Assembly: GCA_037130755.1 (NCBI GenBank)
Contig: JBAXSI010000018.1
Span: 1 to 64,000 of the forward strand
DNA: 64,000 bases
Direction: 5' to 3'
Source: UBA10649 sp037130755
GTDB lineage: Bacteria; Actinomycetota; Actinomycetes; S36-B12
Of this stretch, positions 1 through 8,116 are shown piece by piece. Positions within the stretch are counted from its first letter, which is position 1; the number at the start of each line of letters is the position of its first letter. The notes under the pieces were generated by a model, which was not told where the DNA came from, did not search any database, and worked only from the letters and a program-made list of their open reading frames with translations. The position numbers were made by a program, and so were the translations under genes.

Positions 1-1
1 C

Positions 2-100
2 CCGACCAACAGCCAGCCGGTCGCGATCCTCATCATGGCTCGATTGGACAGGGCGGAGCGCCCCAATCGGGGCACCGACACGCCCGCGGCGCCGTCCTAG
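2..100 (+). CDS. C-terminal end of an unidentified protein, cut by the window edge
   Basis: An open frame enters from the left edge and stops with TAG after 32 codons. 29 of the 32 codons end in G or C, which is the coding bias seen throughout the window. The visible end reads roughly NSQPVAILIMARLDRAERP followed by a hydrophilic tail, compatible with the cytoplasmic end of a membrane protein. It overlaps the converging ATP-grasp gene by 4 bp. I do not recognise a family; the rest lies outside the window. Confidence 0.5.
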   Translation, partial: PTNSQPVAILIMARLDRAERPNRGTDTPAAPS

Positions 101-993
101 GCGAACAGCTGCTCGGACGCCATTCGCTCGCCGCCCTCGGGCGAGAAGCGCTCGCAGGCATTGCCGGGGCAGTTGGTCAGCTCGCCGACCACGACCTCGC
201 TGTCACTGAGATAGGTGTCCACTCTCAAGAACTCCAGGTCCCGTGACAGTTCGTGCGCGATCTCCAGGGCCTTGGTGAGCATCCTCGGTCGTGGGACATC
301 GCCATCGGGAGTCGGGTAGGACGTGTACCAGAAGCGGAGCGGACTCCAGTCCCGATCGAAGAAGCCGATGCGGTGGTCCGTGCGGCGGTCCAGGTTGATC
401 TGCACAATCCGAGGTTCGCCACGCCAGCAGAAGATCTTCACGTCGCCGACGTTGGGATCGTCGAAGAGGACCGGTTCTACAATGATCTTCGGTCGAAGGT
501 GCGCGTAGTTGGCCTCGCGACCCATCAGGTAGTAGTTAATGTCCCACCACCACTCGTGGCTCGCCCAGTCGACCTGCTCGCCGGCATGGACGAACGCCAC
601 ATGTCCGCTCATATGCGTCGGCTTGACGACGCACTCGGACGTGAATGAGTATGCCGCCGCCGCAGCGCGGGTGTGGAGTACTGCCAACGTCGGGACCGTG
701 TGCTCGCGACCGACCCTCGCGGCCACGAACTCCTTGCCGAGTTCCTTGTCGCTGATGAACTGCCGCAGCGGGTTGTACAGCTCGCCGTTCGCCTTCATCT
801 CGTACAGCATGTCGTTGAACAAGGACGGGTCACCAGGGAGTCGGCCGTGCGCGTGCGCGAAGAGCACCCGTCCGAAGGCCGCGTCGCCAGCGAGATTCCG
901 AGGCAACTGGTCGCGCAGGACGACGTAGTCGATCTCGCGGAGCCGGGTCACCGAACGGGTCGTGAGGATCTCCTGAACGTCTGCTTCGTCCAC
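97..993 (-). CDS. TupA-like ATP-grasp protein
   Basis: The 298-residue protein resembles the TupA-like ATP-grasp family, whose members ligate amino acids in teichuronopeptide and related surface-polymer synthesis or accompany glycan clusters. Supporting segments are the DKELGKEFVAARVG helix followed by the VPTLAVL strand, the nucleotide-binding stretch ECVVKPTHMSGHVAFV, the DVKIFCWRGEPRIVQINLDR strand pair, and a C-terminal acidic/Asn metal site (VVGELTNCPGN). It starts with GTG six bases after a TAGACT -10 hexamer, so it is probably leaderless and monocistronic. No glycosyltransferase neighbours are visible, so its substrate is unknown. The family call is good; the function is inferred. Confidence 0.75.
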   Translation of the reverse strand: MDEADVQEILTTRSVTRLREIDYVVLRDQLPRNLAGDAAFGRVLFAHAHGRLPGDPSLFNDMLYEMKANGELYNPLRQFISDKELGKEFVAARVGREHTVPTLAVLHTRAAAAAYSFTSECVVKPTHMSGHVAFVHAGEQVDWASHEWWWDINYYLMGREANYAHLRPKIIVEPVLFDDPNVGDVKIFCWRGEPRIVQINLDRRTDHRIGFFDRDWSPLRFWYTSYPTPDGDVPRPRMLTKALEIAHELSRDLEFLRVDTYLSDSEVVVGELTNCPGNACERFSPEGGERMASEQLFA

Positions 994-1005
994 GCATGCA
1001 GTCTA
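994..1005 (-). promoter_or_regulatory. -10 element of leaderless promoter, ATP-grasp gene
   Basis: TAGACT followed by exactly 6 nt and the GTG start. No Shine-Dalgarno is present. No clear -35 is seen. Confidence 0.55.
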
Positions 1006-1049
1006 TGGGCCGACCCTGCCCGGTGCGGCCACTCGAATGCGCGAAAGCG

Positions 1050-1081
1050 GAAGGGCGACCACCTTGCGGTGGCCGCCCTTC
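1050..1081 (-). terminator. Terminator hairpin of glnA
   Basis: Read on the minus strand this is a 14-bp stem (GAAGGGCGGCCACC paired with GGTGGTCGCCCTTC, one G-U) closed by a GCAA tetraloop, 48 bp beyond the glnA stop. The G-U pair forms only on this strand (A-C mismatch on the other), which points to glnA as the terminated transcript. Confidence 0.7.
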
Positions 1082-1129
1082 GTTCCCTTGCGCGCGAGGC
1101 GAATCGACGCGGAGGGAGCCCTGCTCGTG

Positions 1130-2554
1130 CTAGATCCCGTAGTACAGCTCGAACTCGTGGGGATGCGGACGCAGGCGGATCGGGTCGATCTCGTTGGTCC
1201 GCTTGTAGTCGATCCACGTCTCGATCAGGTCGGCGGGGAACACGTTGCCGGCCTGCAGGTACTCGTTGTCCTTCTCGAGGGCGTCGAGGACCTCGCCGAG
1301 CGAGCCCGGCACCTGCGGAATCGCAGCGTGCTCGTCCGGCGGCAGCTCGTAGAGGTCCTTGTCGACCGGAGCGAGCGGCTCGATCTTGTTCTTGATGCCG
1401 TCGAGGCCAGCCATGAGCTGAGCCGCGAACGCGAGGTACGGGTTGCTCGACGGATCCGGAACCCGGAACTCGATGCGCTTCGCCTTCGGCGAGCTGCCCG
1501 TGACCGGGATGCGGATGCAGGCAGAGCGGTTGCGGGCGGAGTACACGAGGTTCACGGGCGCCTCGTAGCCGGGCACCAGACGGTGGTAGCTGTTGACCGT
1601 CGGGTTCGTGAACGCCAGCAGCGACGGCGCGTGGTGCAGCAGGCCGCCGATGTACCAGCGGGCGAGGTCGGACAGGCCGCCGTAGCCGCGCTCGTCGTAG
1701 AACAGCGGCTCGCCGTCCTTCCACAACGACTGGTGGCAGTGCATGCCCGAGCCGTTGTCGCCGAAGAGCGGCTTCGGCATGAACGTCGCGCTCTTGCCGT
1801 TCTCCCACGCGACGTTCTTGATGACGTACTTGAAGAGCATGACCTCGTCGGCCGCGTGCTGCAGGGTGTTGAACTTGTAGTTGATCTCGCCCTGGCCAGC
1901 CGTGCCCACCTCGTGGTGCGACCGCTCGACCTGGAGGCCGACGTCCTGAAGCACCCGCACCATGTCGTCGCGGATGTCAGCGAAGTGGTCGACCGGCGGC
2001 ACCGGGAAGTACCCACCCTTGTAGGGGGTCTTGTAGCCGAGGTTGCCGCCCTCCTCGACACGGCCGGTGTTCCAGGCCGCCTCGATGGAGTCGATGTAGT
2101 AGAACGACGAGTTCTGGCTCGTCTGAAAGCGCACGTCGTCGAACACGTAGAACTCGGCCTCGGGGCCGAAGTAGACCGTGTCGGCGATGCCCGTGGACTT
2201 CAGGTAGGCCTCGGCGTTGGCGGCGACGTTGCGGGGGTCGCGGCTGTAAGGCTCGTTGGTGAAGGGATCGCGGATCGAGAAGTTCATGACCAGTGTCTTG
2301 GCGTTCCGGAACGGATCGAGGAAGGCGGTGGCCGGGTCCGGGATCAGCTTCATGTCCGACTCGTGGATCGCCTGGAAGCCGCGGATCGAGGAGCCGTCGA
2401 ACATCAGGCCCTCCTCGAAGACGGCCTCGTCGAACGAGCCCACGGGGACGTTGAAGTGCTGCATCACGCCGGGCAGGTCCATGAACCGGACGTCGACGAA
2501 TTCGACGTCGTTCTCCTTGATGAACTTCAGCACTTCCTTGGCGTTGCTGAACAT
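1130..2554 (-). CDS. glnA: Glutamine synthetase type I (GSI-beta)
   Basis: This 474-residue enzyme condenses glutamate and ammonia to glutamine in the cytoplasm. It has the family's full length, the N-terminal beta-grasp (FVDVRFMDLPGVMQHF), metal/ATP segments (FMPKPLFGDNGSGMH) and the adenylylation-type loop KDLYELPPDE with Tyr402, so activity is probably tuned by a GlnE adenylyltransferase. The start is fixed by GGAGGT 7 nt upstream of ATG; a longer reading frame upstream is not translated by this logic. A GlnR-type operator lies about 125 bp upstream and a GNRA-capped terminator follows. By synteny it corresponds to M. tuberculosis glnA1. Confidence 0.97.
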   Translation of the reverse strand: MFSNAKEVLKFIKENDVEFVDVRFMDLPGVMQHFNVPVGSFDEAVFEEGLMFDGSSIRGFQAIHESDMKLIPDPATAFLDPFRNAKTLVMNFSIRDPFTNEPYSRDPRNVAANAEAYLKSTGIADTVYFGPEAEFYVFDDVRFQTSQNSSFYYIDSIEAAWNTGRVEEGGNLGYKTPYKGGYFPVPPVDHFADIRDDMVRVLQDVGLQVERSHHEVGTAGQGEINYKFNTLQHAADEVMLFKYVIKNVAWENGKSATFMPKPLFGDNGSGMHCHQSLWKDGEPLFYDERGYGGLSDLARWYIGGLLHHAPSLLAFTNPTVNSYHRLVPGYEAPVNLVYSARNRSACIRIPVTGSSPKAKRIEFRVPDPSSNPYLAFAAQLMAGLDGIKNKIEPLAPVDKDLYELPPDEHAAIPQVPGSLGEVLDALEKDNEYLQAGNVFPADLIETWIDYKRTNEIDPIRLRPHPHEFELYYGI

Positions 2555-2662
2555 GACACCTCCTGCTCGTTCGCACGAGCGTTCGTCGTGCACCCCTCGG
2601 GTGCGTTCGCCTCGCACGGGGGAACCCCGCCGGGTCGGGGGCGGGCGCCTCCGACGCCCCTG

Positions 2663-2668
2663 ACTCTA
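2663..2668 (-). promoter_or_regulatory. Candidate -10 of the glnA promoter
   Basis: TAGAGT, immediately downstream of the GlnR boxes. The matching -35 position (ACCGGC) is poor and falls inside the boxes, as expected for an activator-dependent promoter. This predicts a 5' leader of about 100 nt. Confidence 0.45.
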
Positions 2669-2678
2669 GGAAGAGGGG

Positions 2679-2716
2679 GTATCTGGCCGGTGTCCCGACT
2701 GTTTCGTCCGTGTTAA
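2679..2716 (-). promoter_or_regulatory. GlnR operator, four half-boxes
   Basis: On the minus strand: TTAAC-n6-GAAAC-n6-GACAC-n6-GATAC. All four elements keep the AC-n9-AC spacing of the actinobacterial GlnR consensus (gTnAC-n6-GaAAC repeated). It lies upstream of glnA and about 90-125 bp from the divergent RDD gene, so it could also affect that gene. Confidence 0.75.
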
Positions 2717-2792
2717 CGGTCCGGGCGGCTAGGGATCGGGGAGTCATGAGCCGCTTCGTCGCCACCGGCGCCCTGCCCGCCGTACCACCGGC

Positions 2793-2804
2793 TACGGTTG
2801 CGGA
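2793..2804 (+). promoter_or_regulatory. -10 element of leaderless promoter, RDD gene
   Basis: TACGGT, 6 nt, then the GTG start; no ribosome binding site. Confidence 0.6.
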
Positions 2805-3191
2805 GTGTCTGATCTCGCCGCGCTCCCGGGCGTGGTGGCAGGGTTCGGGCGAAGGGTCGGCGCCATCTTCATCGACTGGGCGCTCGCGCTCGGCATGACG
2901 CTGCTGCTGTTCCAGTCCGTGCCCTACGGGTCGGCCGAGTCGCAGGTGGCAACGCTGTCGTTGTTCGCCCTCGAGGTAATCGTCCTGACGTGGCTGTCCT
3001 CGGCGTCGTTCGGTCAGCGGGTTCTCGGGATGACCGTGCTGCGCACCGGCGGAAGCCGGCTCAGCCTGTGGCGGGTGATCCTCCGCACGTTTCTCATCTG
3101 CCTGGTGATTCCGGCGGTGGTGATCGATTCGGACGGTCGCGGACTGCACGACCGTGCCGTGGACTCGGTGGTGATCAGAGGGTTTCGGTGA
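2805..3191 (+). CDS. RDD family membrane protein
   Basis: The 128-residue protein has the RDD arrangement: an early basic segment (GFGRRVGAIFIDW), two hydrophobic segments at about 20-40 and 45-65, the conserved FGQRVLGMTVLRTGG loop, a third segment near 95-110, and a terminal DGRGLHDRAVDSVV motif. RDD proteins are small inner-membrane proteins; some are linked to ion/proton exchange, but this one's role is unknown. A homologue sits next to glnA1 in mycobacteria, though here it is divergent from glnA. Its 3' end overlaps the converging SIS gene by 17 bp. Confidence 0.85.
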   Translation: MSDLAALPGVVAGFGRRVGAIFIDWALALGMTLLLFQSVPYGSAESQVATLSLFALEVIVLTWLSSASFGQRVLGMTVLRTGGSRLSLWRVILRTFLICLVIPAVVIDSDGRGLHDRAVDSVVIRGFR

Positions 3192-4221
3192 CCTTGCGCA
3201 GTCCGCGCGGGGCATCAGGGTCGTAGCCGCGTGCGACGGCCATCGCGGCCGCCAACTGCTGCAGCGGGATGATCTGCAGCATCGGCGCCACGTTCTCGTC
3301 GACGTCACCCGGCAGCCAGATGGTGTCGGCTGGGTTGGTCGCCAGTGACGAATCACCCACGACGAGCACGTCGGCACCGCGCTCCCCGAGCCGTTCGAGC
3401 ACCGGCACCATGGCCGCTCCACCGAGCCCATGCGGCACCACGGCGATCACCGGCCGGTCCTCATCGATCATCGCCAGCGGGCCGTGCATGAGGTCTGCGC
3501 TGGAGAACGCGTGCGCGCTGAGGTACGAGGTTTCCATCAACTTGAGCGCGGCCTCGCGCGCCGTGGGATAGGCGAAGCCGCGGCCGGTCAGGACAAGTCT
3601 GTCGACGAAGCGGTAGCGAGGAGCCACGCGGGTCGCCTCGGAGCGATCGACGACCTGTTGCGCCTGCTGCGGGATCGCGCGCACCGCCTGTGCATCGCCG
3701 CCTGCCCATGCATCGACCAACAGATACAGCGCCATGAGCTCGCTGGTGTAGCTCTTGGTGGCGGCGACGGCCTTCTCCGGGCCCGCGAGCACGTCGATGG
3801 ACAGTTCCGAGGCCTGGTTGAGCGGGGAGCCCGCGACGTTGGTGACGGCCACGGTCAAGGCACCGCACTGGCGCGCCCGCGTTGTCGACTCGACGAGGTC
3901 GGGTGACCCGCCCGACTGGCTCACCGAGATCCACAGGACATCGCGGAAGTCGGGCGTGGCGCCGAACACCGTCAGCGTCGAGGGGGAGACCAGCCCGACG
4001 GGCAGGCCGAGGCGGGTCTCCAGCAGGTACTTCGCATAGAGCGCGGCGTGGTCGCTGGTGCCGCGGGCGGCCAGCAGCACGAAACGCGGGGCGGCCGCCG
4101 CGACGGTGCGGGCGACGGCGCGGATGTCCGCCAGCCCATCCGCCAGCAGCCGATCCATGGATGCCGGCTGCTCGCCGATCTCGGCGAGCATGATCGCGCC
4201 GCGCGTGCCAGTGCTGGTCAT
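3175..4221 (-). CDS. SIS-domain aminosugar-phosphate deaminase/isomerase (NagB-II type)
   Basis: The 348 residues contain two SIS domains and resemble the isomerase half of GlmS without its glutaminase half. Landmarks are LLAARGTSDHAALYAKY in the first sugar-phosphate site, SQSGGSPDLVE, and EAALKLMETSYLSAHAF with MHGPLAMI in the second. In amino-sugar operons such stand-alone proteins act as glucosamine-6-phosphate deaminases (NagB-II), converting GlcN-6-P to fructose-6-P and ammonia. It is the last gene of the nagA-ROK-SIS operon and overlaps the kinase gene by 4 bp (ATGA), implying coupled translation. The deaminase role is inferred from context; a GalN-6-P (AgaS-like) activity is an alternative. 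Confidence 0.85.
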   Translation of the reverse strand: MTSTGTRGAIMLAEIGEQPASMDRLLADGLADIRAVARTVAAAAPRFVLLAARGTSDHAALYAKYLLETRLGLPVGLVSPSTLTVFGATPDFRDVLWISVSQSGGSPDLVESTTRARQCGALTVAVTNVAGSPLNQASELSIDVLAGPEKAVAATKSYTSELMALYLLVDAWAGGDAQAVRAIPQQAQQVVDRSEATRVAPRYRFVDRLVLTGRGFAYPTAREAALKLMETSYLSAHAFSSADLMHGPLAMIDEDRPVIAVVPHGLGGAAMVPVLERLGERGADVLVVGDSSLATNPADTIWLPGDVDENVAPMLQIIPLQQLAAAMAVARGYDPDAPRGLRKVTETL

Positions 4222-5183
4222 CGTGACTCCTCCTGTGCTGCAAGGGCGGCGCCCAGGGCGCCGGCGAGCTCGCCGAGTTTGGCGAGACGGACGGTCAGGG
4301 GATTCTCGGGGAAGACCAGGTGCTCGTCCATCGACGCCCGGACACGATCGACGTAGTGGTCGCCGAGGGCCAGTCCCATTCCGCCCCCGATGACGACTGC
4401 GTCGACCTCAAGCAGGTTCACCGCGCTGGCCAGCACGACGCCCATCGCCTCCACATTGGCAGCCACGAGCTCCGCGGCCAGCAGGTCGTCCTGCTCGAGG
4501 GCAGCGGCCCAAACCTCGCCCGTGAGGGAGGTGCGATCCATCTGCTCCATGAGGTCGAAGAGGAGCGTCGGTGTGCCTTCGGTCGCCCTGTGGCGCGCCT
4601 CCTGCTCCATCGGCGCCCGTCCGGCATACGCCTCAAGACAGCCGAATCGGCCGCACGGGCAGGCCCGTCCGCCGTTGCTGGCCACCATGTGGCCGACCTC
4701 GCCGGCGGCTCCGTGGCTGCGCCAGAGGTCGCCGTCGAGGATGATCCCGCCGCCCACGCCCGTGCCGGCGAAGACACCGAGCATGGAGGCGAAGCCCCGC
4801 CCCGCCCCGAGTCGCCACTCCGCCACGACTCCGGACTGCACGTCGCCGCGGAGCGCGACCGGGCAGCCGAGGGCCGCAGCCACCTCGGGTACGACCGGCA
4901 CGGTTCCCGACCATTCGGGCAGGTTCCCCGCGTGGCCCACCGTGCCCGCAACGGTGTCGATCCGCCCCGGGGACCCGATGCCCACCGATCGCAAGCCACC
5001 AGCCGACAGGCCGGCCTGTGCAAGGGCCTCGCGCACGGCGTCGATGATCGCCTCGATCACGCCGGCGGGACCACGGTCTCGGGGGGTCAGCATGAAGCAA
5101 CTGCCGAGGACCCGCAGCCCTTCATCGACGACTACGGACTGGACCTTGGTTCCGCCCAGGTCGACTCCCGCGTAGGCGCTCAC
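4218..5183 (-). CDS. ROK-family sugar kinase (probable N-acetylglucosamine kinase)
   Basis: The 321-residue ROK protein begins with the phosphate-binding loop VDLGGTKVQSVV, has the second loop GVFAGTGVGGGII, and carries the zinc signature GEVGHMV followed by CPCGRFGCLE. Lying between nagA and the SIS deaminase, it most likely phosphorylates GlcNAc. The catalytic segment reads LRGDVQSGVVAEW instead of the usual NDxN: the Asp is kept but both flanking Asn are Gly and Ser, so substrate contacts may be unusual. The GTG start overlaps the nagA stop (GTGA). A regulatory ROK role is unlikely because there is no N-terminal helix-turn-helix. Confidence 0.85.
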   Translation of the reverse strand: MSAYAGVDLGGTKVQSVVVDEGLRVLGSCFMLTPRDRGPAGVIEAIIDAVREALAQAGLSAGGLRSVGIGSPGRIDTVAGTVGHAGNLPEWSGTVPVVPEVAAALGCPVALRGDVQSGVVAEWRLGAGRGFASMLGVFAGTGVGGGIILDGDLWRSHGAAGEVGHMVASNGGRACPCGRFGCLEAYAGRAPMEQEARHRATEGTPTLLFDLMEQMDRTSLTGEVWAAALEQDDLLAAELVAANVEAMGVVLASAVNLLEVDAVVIGGGMGLALGDHYVDRVRASMDEHLVFPENPLTVRLAKLGELAGALGAALAAQEESR

Positions 5184-6379
5184 CTGCCTCCCTCGTCTGC
5201 TTGAAGGATCGCGTTCCCCTCTCGATCGGCCCCCGGGCGCTGGTTCGGTTCAGCAACCCAGTCACCGTGACGCATGACTCCGCGGACGTGGAGGTCGTCG
5301 TCGAGAAGGACGACGTCAGCCCGACGGCCCGGCACGATGACGCCGCGATCGGACAGGCCGAGGGTGCGTGCCGGATTGGCCGTGGCCGCGCGGATGGCGT
5401 CCTCCAGCGGCCACCCTGCTCGAAGGACGGCGCCGCGGACTGCGCGATCCAGCGTCAGCGTGCTGCCGGCGAGGTTGCCCTTGTCGGCCACGCGGGCGAT
5501 GCCGTCGATCACAGTGATGTCGAGGGATCCGAGTCGGTAGTCACCGTCGCCCGCGCCGGCCGCGGCCATGGCATCAGTGACGAGCGCGACCCGGTCCGGG
5601 CCGGCCGCCGTGCGGATCACTCGCACGACGTCCGGATGCAGGTGCTCCATGTCGGCGATCACCTCGACGGTCACCCGCGCGTCGGCGAGCAGGGCAGCCA
5701 CCGGCCCTGGGTCGCGGTGATGCATTCCCGGCATGGCGTTGAACAGGTGCGTGGCCACGGTCGCTCCGGCATCGATTGCTTCGTGCGTGAGGGCGTCTGA
5801 CGCCGCTGTGTGACCGACGGCCACGATGATTCCGGCCGCCACCAGTTGCCGCACCGCAGACATCGCCCCCGGCAGTTCGGGGGCGAGCGTCACCATGACG
5901 ATCGAGCCGAGGTCCGCGAGTCTGGTCACCTGCGACGAGTCCGGCGTGGTGAGCATGTGCTTGTCGTGTGCGCCGTGATGGTGCGGGCTGATCCACGGAC
6001 CCTCGAGGTGGATGCCAGCAAGGGTTCCGTCGGCGACCAATGGCTGCAGCGCTCGAGATTGCTCGGCGAGATCGGACTCCGAGGCGGACACCAGGCTGGC
6101 GACTGTCGTCGTCGTGCCGCGCGCCAGGTGCATCGCGGCGGCGATCCGCGCCGGTTCGGCGCCCTCCGCGTAGTGATGTCCGGCGCCGCCGTGCGAGTGC
6201 ATGTCGACAAAGCCAGGAACGGCAGTCAGCGATGGAAACGACAGGGCGTCGCCGCTCGGTGCGGCCCCGGTTCCGATGGCGACGATCAAGTCGTCCTCGA
6301 CGGCGATCCAGCCCGGGCCTTCAACGGGTTCGGCAGCCCCCAGTACGCGACCCACGTGCAGGACGCGCGTTCGGCTCAT
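5180..6379 (-). CDS. nagA: N-acetylglucosamine-6-phosphate deacetylase
   Basis: A 399-residue amidohydrolase that removes acetate from GlcNAc-6-P. Visible motifs are FVDMHSHGGAGHHY (metal site), GIHLEGPWISPHHHGAHD, VGHTAAS, THLFNAMPGMHHRDPG and LVTDAMAAAG with the catalytic Asp. It is the first gene of a three-gene amino-sugar operon. Transcription is probably leaderless from TAGATT six bases upstream, beside a 16-bp near-palindrome that could be an operator. No chitinase or PTS gene is nearby, so the substrate may come from peptidoglycan or from importers elsewhere. Confidence 0.93.
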   Translation of the reverse strand: MSRTRVLHVGRVLGAAEPVEGPGWIAVEDDLIVAIGTGAAPSGDALSFPSLTAVPGFVDMHSHGGAGHHYAEGAEPARIAAAMHLARGTTTTVASLVSASESDLAEQSRALQPLVADGTLAGIHLEGPWISPHHHGAHDKHMLTTPDSSQVTRLADLGSIVMVTLAPELPGAMSAVRQLVAAGIIVAVGHTAASDALTHEAIDAGATVATHLFNAMPGMHHRDPGPVAALLADARVTVEVIADMEHLHPDVVRVIRTAAGPDRVALVTDAMAAAGAGDGDYRLGSLDITVIDGIARVADKGNLAGSTLTLDRAVRGAVLRAGWPLEDAIRAATANPARTLGLSDRGVIVPGRRADVVLLDDDLHVRGVMRHGDWVAEPNQRPGADREGNAILQADEGGR

Positions 6380-6391
6380 GCGGTCAATCTA
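6380..6391 (-). promoter_or_regulatory. -10 element of leaderless promoter, nag operon
   Basis: TAGATT, 6 nt, then the nagA ATG. No Shine-Dalgarno. Confidence 0.6.
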
Positions 6392-6406
6392 GGTGAGCGC
6401 GCACCT
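6391..6406. promoter_or_regulatory. Candidate operator of the nag operon
   Basis: AGGTGAGCGCGCACCT is a near-perfect 16-bp palindrome (5-bp outer arms, GCGC core, one mismatched pair) lying between the expected -35 and -10 of nagA. It does not match the DasR consensus (AGTGGTCTAGACCACT-like), so the repressor would be a different protein. Confidence 0.35.
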
Positions 6407-6458
6407 GCATGGAGTGCGGATGACCGCCATCTCACGTTTTCTACAGAACGTCCTTGCG

Positions 6459-7130
6459 CTAGCGCTGGCGGCGCACCTGTCGTGCGCTCGTCGGCATAGG
6501 TCCCTTGGGGATGGGCATCGCGTTCTGGGCGTTTCCGAGGGCATCGAGGCGCCGACGGATGTCGGTGATCTCCCCGCCGCGCAGGTTGCGCGGGAGCTTG
6601 TTCAGTGCGGACTGCACCTTCATCAACGGGACCTGGCCCTCGTCGTTGCCGACCTGGATCTCGTAGATCGGCACGTCCGGCAGCCAGCGCGCGGTCTTCT
6701 TGCGCTCGTTGGCGAGCATCGGGCTCACGCGGTTTGACGGGCCCTCCGAAACGAGGACGACGCCGGGCTTGCCGACCACTCGCGTGATGATGTCCTGGCT
6801 CTTGTTGACGGCGACCGCAGGCGTGACGGCCCAGTTGCCACCGCGGATCGACTGGATGACAGCGGCGGCCGCACCGGCTTGACCGTCGATCTGCTTGTAT
6901 GCGGCGCGCATGGCGCGACGACTGAACCAGAACGTCGCCGCCAGCAGCCCCGCGGGGATCGCCAACAGGATCGCGGTCACCCAGTTGAGGAGGAGGCCGA
7001 TCGGAATCGCCACGAGGAGGAAGGCGGCGATGAAGAACCCCGCGACCTCGAAGGGCAACGCCGGGTAGGACTTGCGCGTCATCGACCAGTTCTGGGCGAG
7101 TGACGACATCGTGGAGCGGATACGGCCCAT
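6459..7130 (-). CDS. DUF4191 family membrane protein
   Basis: The 223-residue protein has a short basic N-terminus, two adjacent membrane segments (about residues 25-45 and 47-67), and a soluble C-terminal part with the conserved stretches IIRVVGKPG-like (ITRVVGKPGVVLVSEG) and RLLANERKK-like (SPMLANERKKTARW). This family lies directly downstream of lipA in many actinobacteria (Rv2219 in M. tuberculosis), but no biochemical role is known to me. The ATG at 7130 is chosen because an upstream extension is only the antisense-like overlap into lipA; the gap to lipA is 11 bp, so it is co-transcribed with lipBA. Confidence 0.85.
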   Translation of the reverse strand: MGRIRSTMSSLAQNWSMTRKSYPALPFEVAGFFIAAFLLVAIPIGLLLNWVTAILLAIPAGLLAATFWFSRRAMRAAYKQIDGQAGAAAAVIQSIRGGNWAVTPAVAVNKSQDIITRVVGKPGVVLVSEGPSNRVSPMLANERKKTARWLPDVPIYEIQVGNDEGQVPLMKVQSALNKLPRNLRGGEITDIRRRLDALGNAQNAMPIPKGPMPTSARQVRRQR

Positions 7131-7141
7131 GACGAGACAGC

Positions 7142-8116
7142 CTAGATGAGTCGGGCTGGGCTGCCCCCGGCGGTGGTGATGCTCGCGCCGAGCCCGGATC
7201 CGCGGGCGGCAAGCGCCTGCTCGTACAGCCGGCCGGCCCGGTAACTGGAGCGCACCAGCGGACCGCTCATCACGCCGGCGAACCCGATGGACGTGGCCAC
7301 GTTGGCGAGTTCCACGAACTCCTCGGGGCGGACCCAGCGGACCACCGGGTGGTGGCGGCTGGTGGGCCGCAGGTACTGCGTGATGGTCACGAGGTCGCAG
7401 CCGGCATCGTGGAGGTCGCGGAGCGCCTGGTGCACCTCGTCGATCTCCTCGCCCATGCCGAGGATGAGGTTGCTCTTGGTCACCAGGCCGAAGTCGCGCG
7501 CCTGGGTGATGACATCCAGGCTGCGCTCGTACGTGAACGCCGGCCGGATGCGCTTGAACAGCCGCGGCACGGTCTCGACGTTGTGCGCGAGGACGGCGGG
7601 GTCGGCCTGGAACACCTCGCGGAGGAGGGTCGGGTTGCCGGAAAAGTCGGGGATCAGCACCTCGACGCCCGTGTCGGGGTTGAGCGAGCGGATCTCGCGG
7701 ACAGTCTCGGCATACAGCCAGGCGCCCTCGTCCTCGAGGTCGTCGCGTGCCACCCCCGTGACCGTCGCGTATCGAAGGCCCATCGTGCGCACTGACTCGG
7801 CCACCCTGCGTGGCTCGTCGCGATCCAGGGGGGCGGGCTTCCCGGTGTCGATCTGGCAGAAGTCGCATCGGCGCGTGCACTGCTCACCGCCGATGAGGAA
7901 GGTCGCCTCCCGGTCCTCCCAGCACTCGTAGATGTTGGGGCAGCCCGCCTCCTGGCACACGGTGTGAAGGGACTCGGACGCCACGAGGTTGTGGATCTCG
8001 GTGTACTGCGGGCCGGTCTTGAGTCGCGTGCGGATCCACTCGGGCTTCCGCTCGATCGGCACCTCGGCGTTGCGCACCTCGATGCGCAGCAACTTGCGCC
8101 CGGCCGGGTCTACCAC
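7142..8116 (-). CDS. lipA: Lipoyl synthase
   Basis: A 324-residue radical-SAM enzyme that inserts two sulfurs into octanoylated lipoyl domains. Both cluster motifs are intact: the auxiliary cluster CQEAGCPNIYEC (CX4CX5C) and the radical-SAM CTRRCDFC (CX3CX2C), with the C-terminal RSSY motif that ligates the auxiliary cluster (PLVRSSYRAG). The GTG start at 8116 overlaps the lipB stop by 7 bp, implying coupled translation. Its target proteins, the E2 component and its E3 partner, are encoded 4-7 kb away on the same strand. Confidence 0.97.
   Translation of the reverse strand: MVDPAGRKLLRIEVRNAEVPIERKPEWIRTRLKTGPQYTEIHNLVASESLHTVCQEAGCPNIYECWEDREATFLIGGEQCTRRCDFCQIDTGKPAPLDRDEPRRVAESVRTMGLRYATVTGVARDDLEDEGAWLYAETVREIRSLNPDTGVEVLIPDFSGNPTLLREVFQADPAVLAHNVETVPRLFKRIRPAFTYERSLDVITQARDFGLVTKSNLILGMGEEIDEVHQALRDLHDAGCDLVTITQYLRPTSRHHPVVRWVRPEEFVELANVATSIGFAGVMSGPLVRSSYRAGRLYEQALAARGSGLGASITTAGGSPARLI

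Noticed and set aside
6380..6440. DasR (dre) site for the nag operon
   Set aside because: The palindrome AGGTGAGCGCGCACCT does not resemble AGTGGTCTAGACCACT, so I report it only as an unassigned operator candidate.
6456..6465. Palindrome GCGCTAGCGC at the end of the DUF4191 gene as a terminator
   Set aside because: It has no loop, includes the stop codon, and its bases are coding; a factor site is possible but unsupported.
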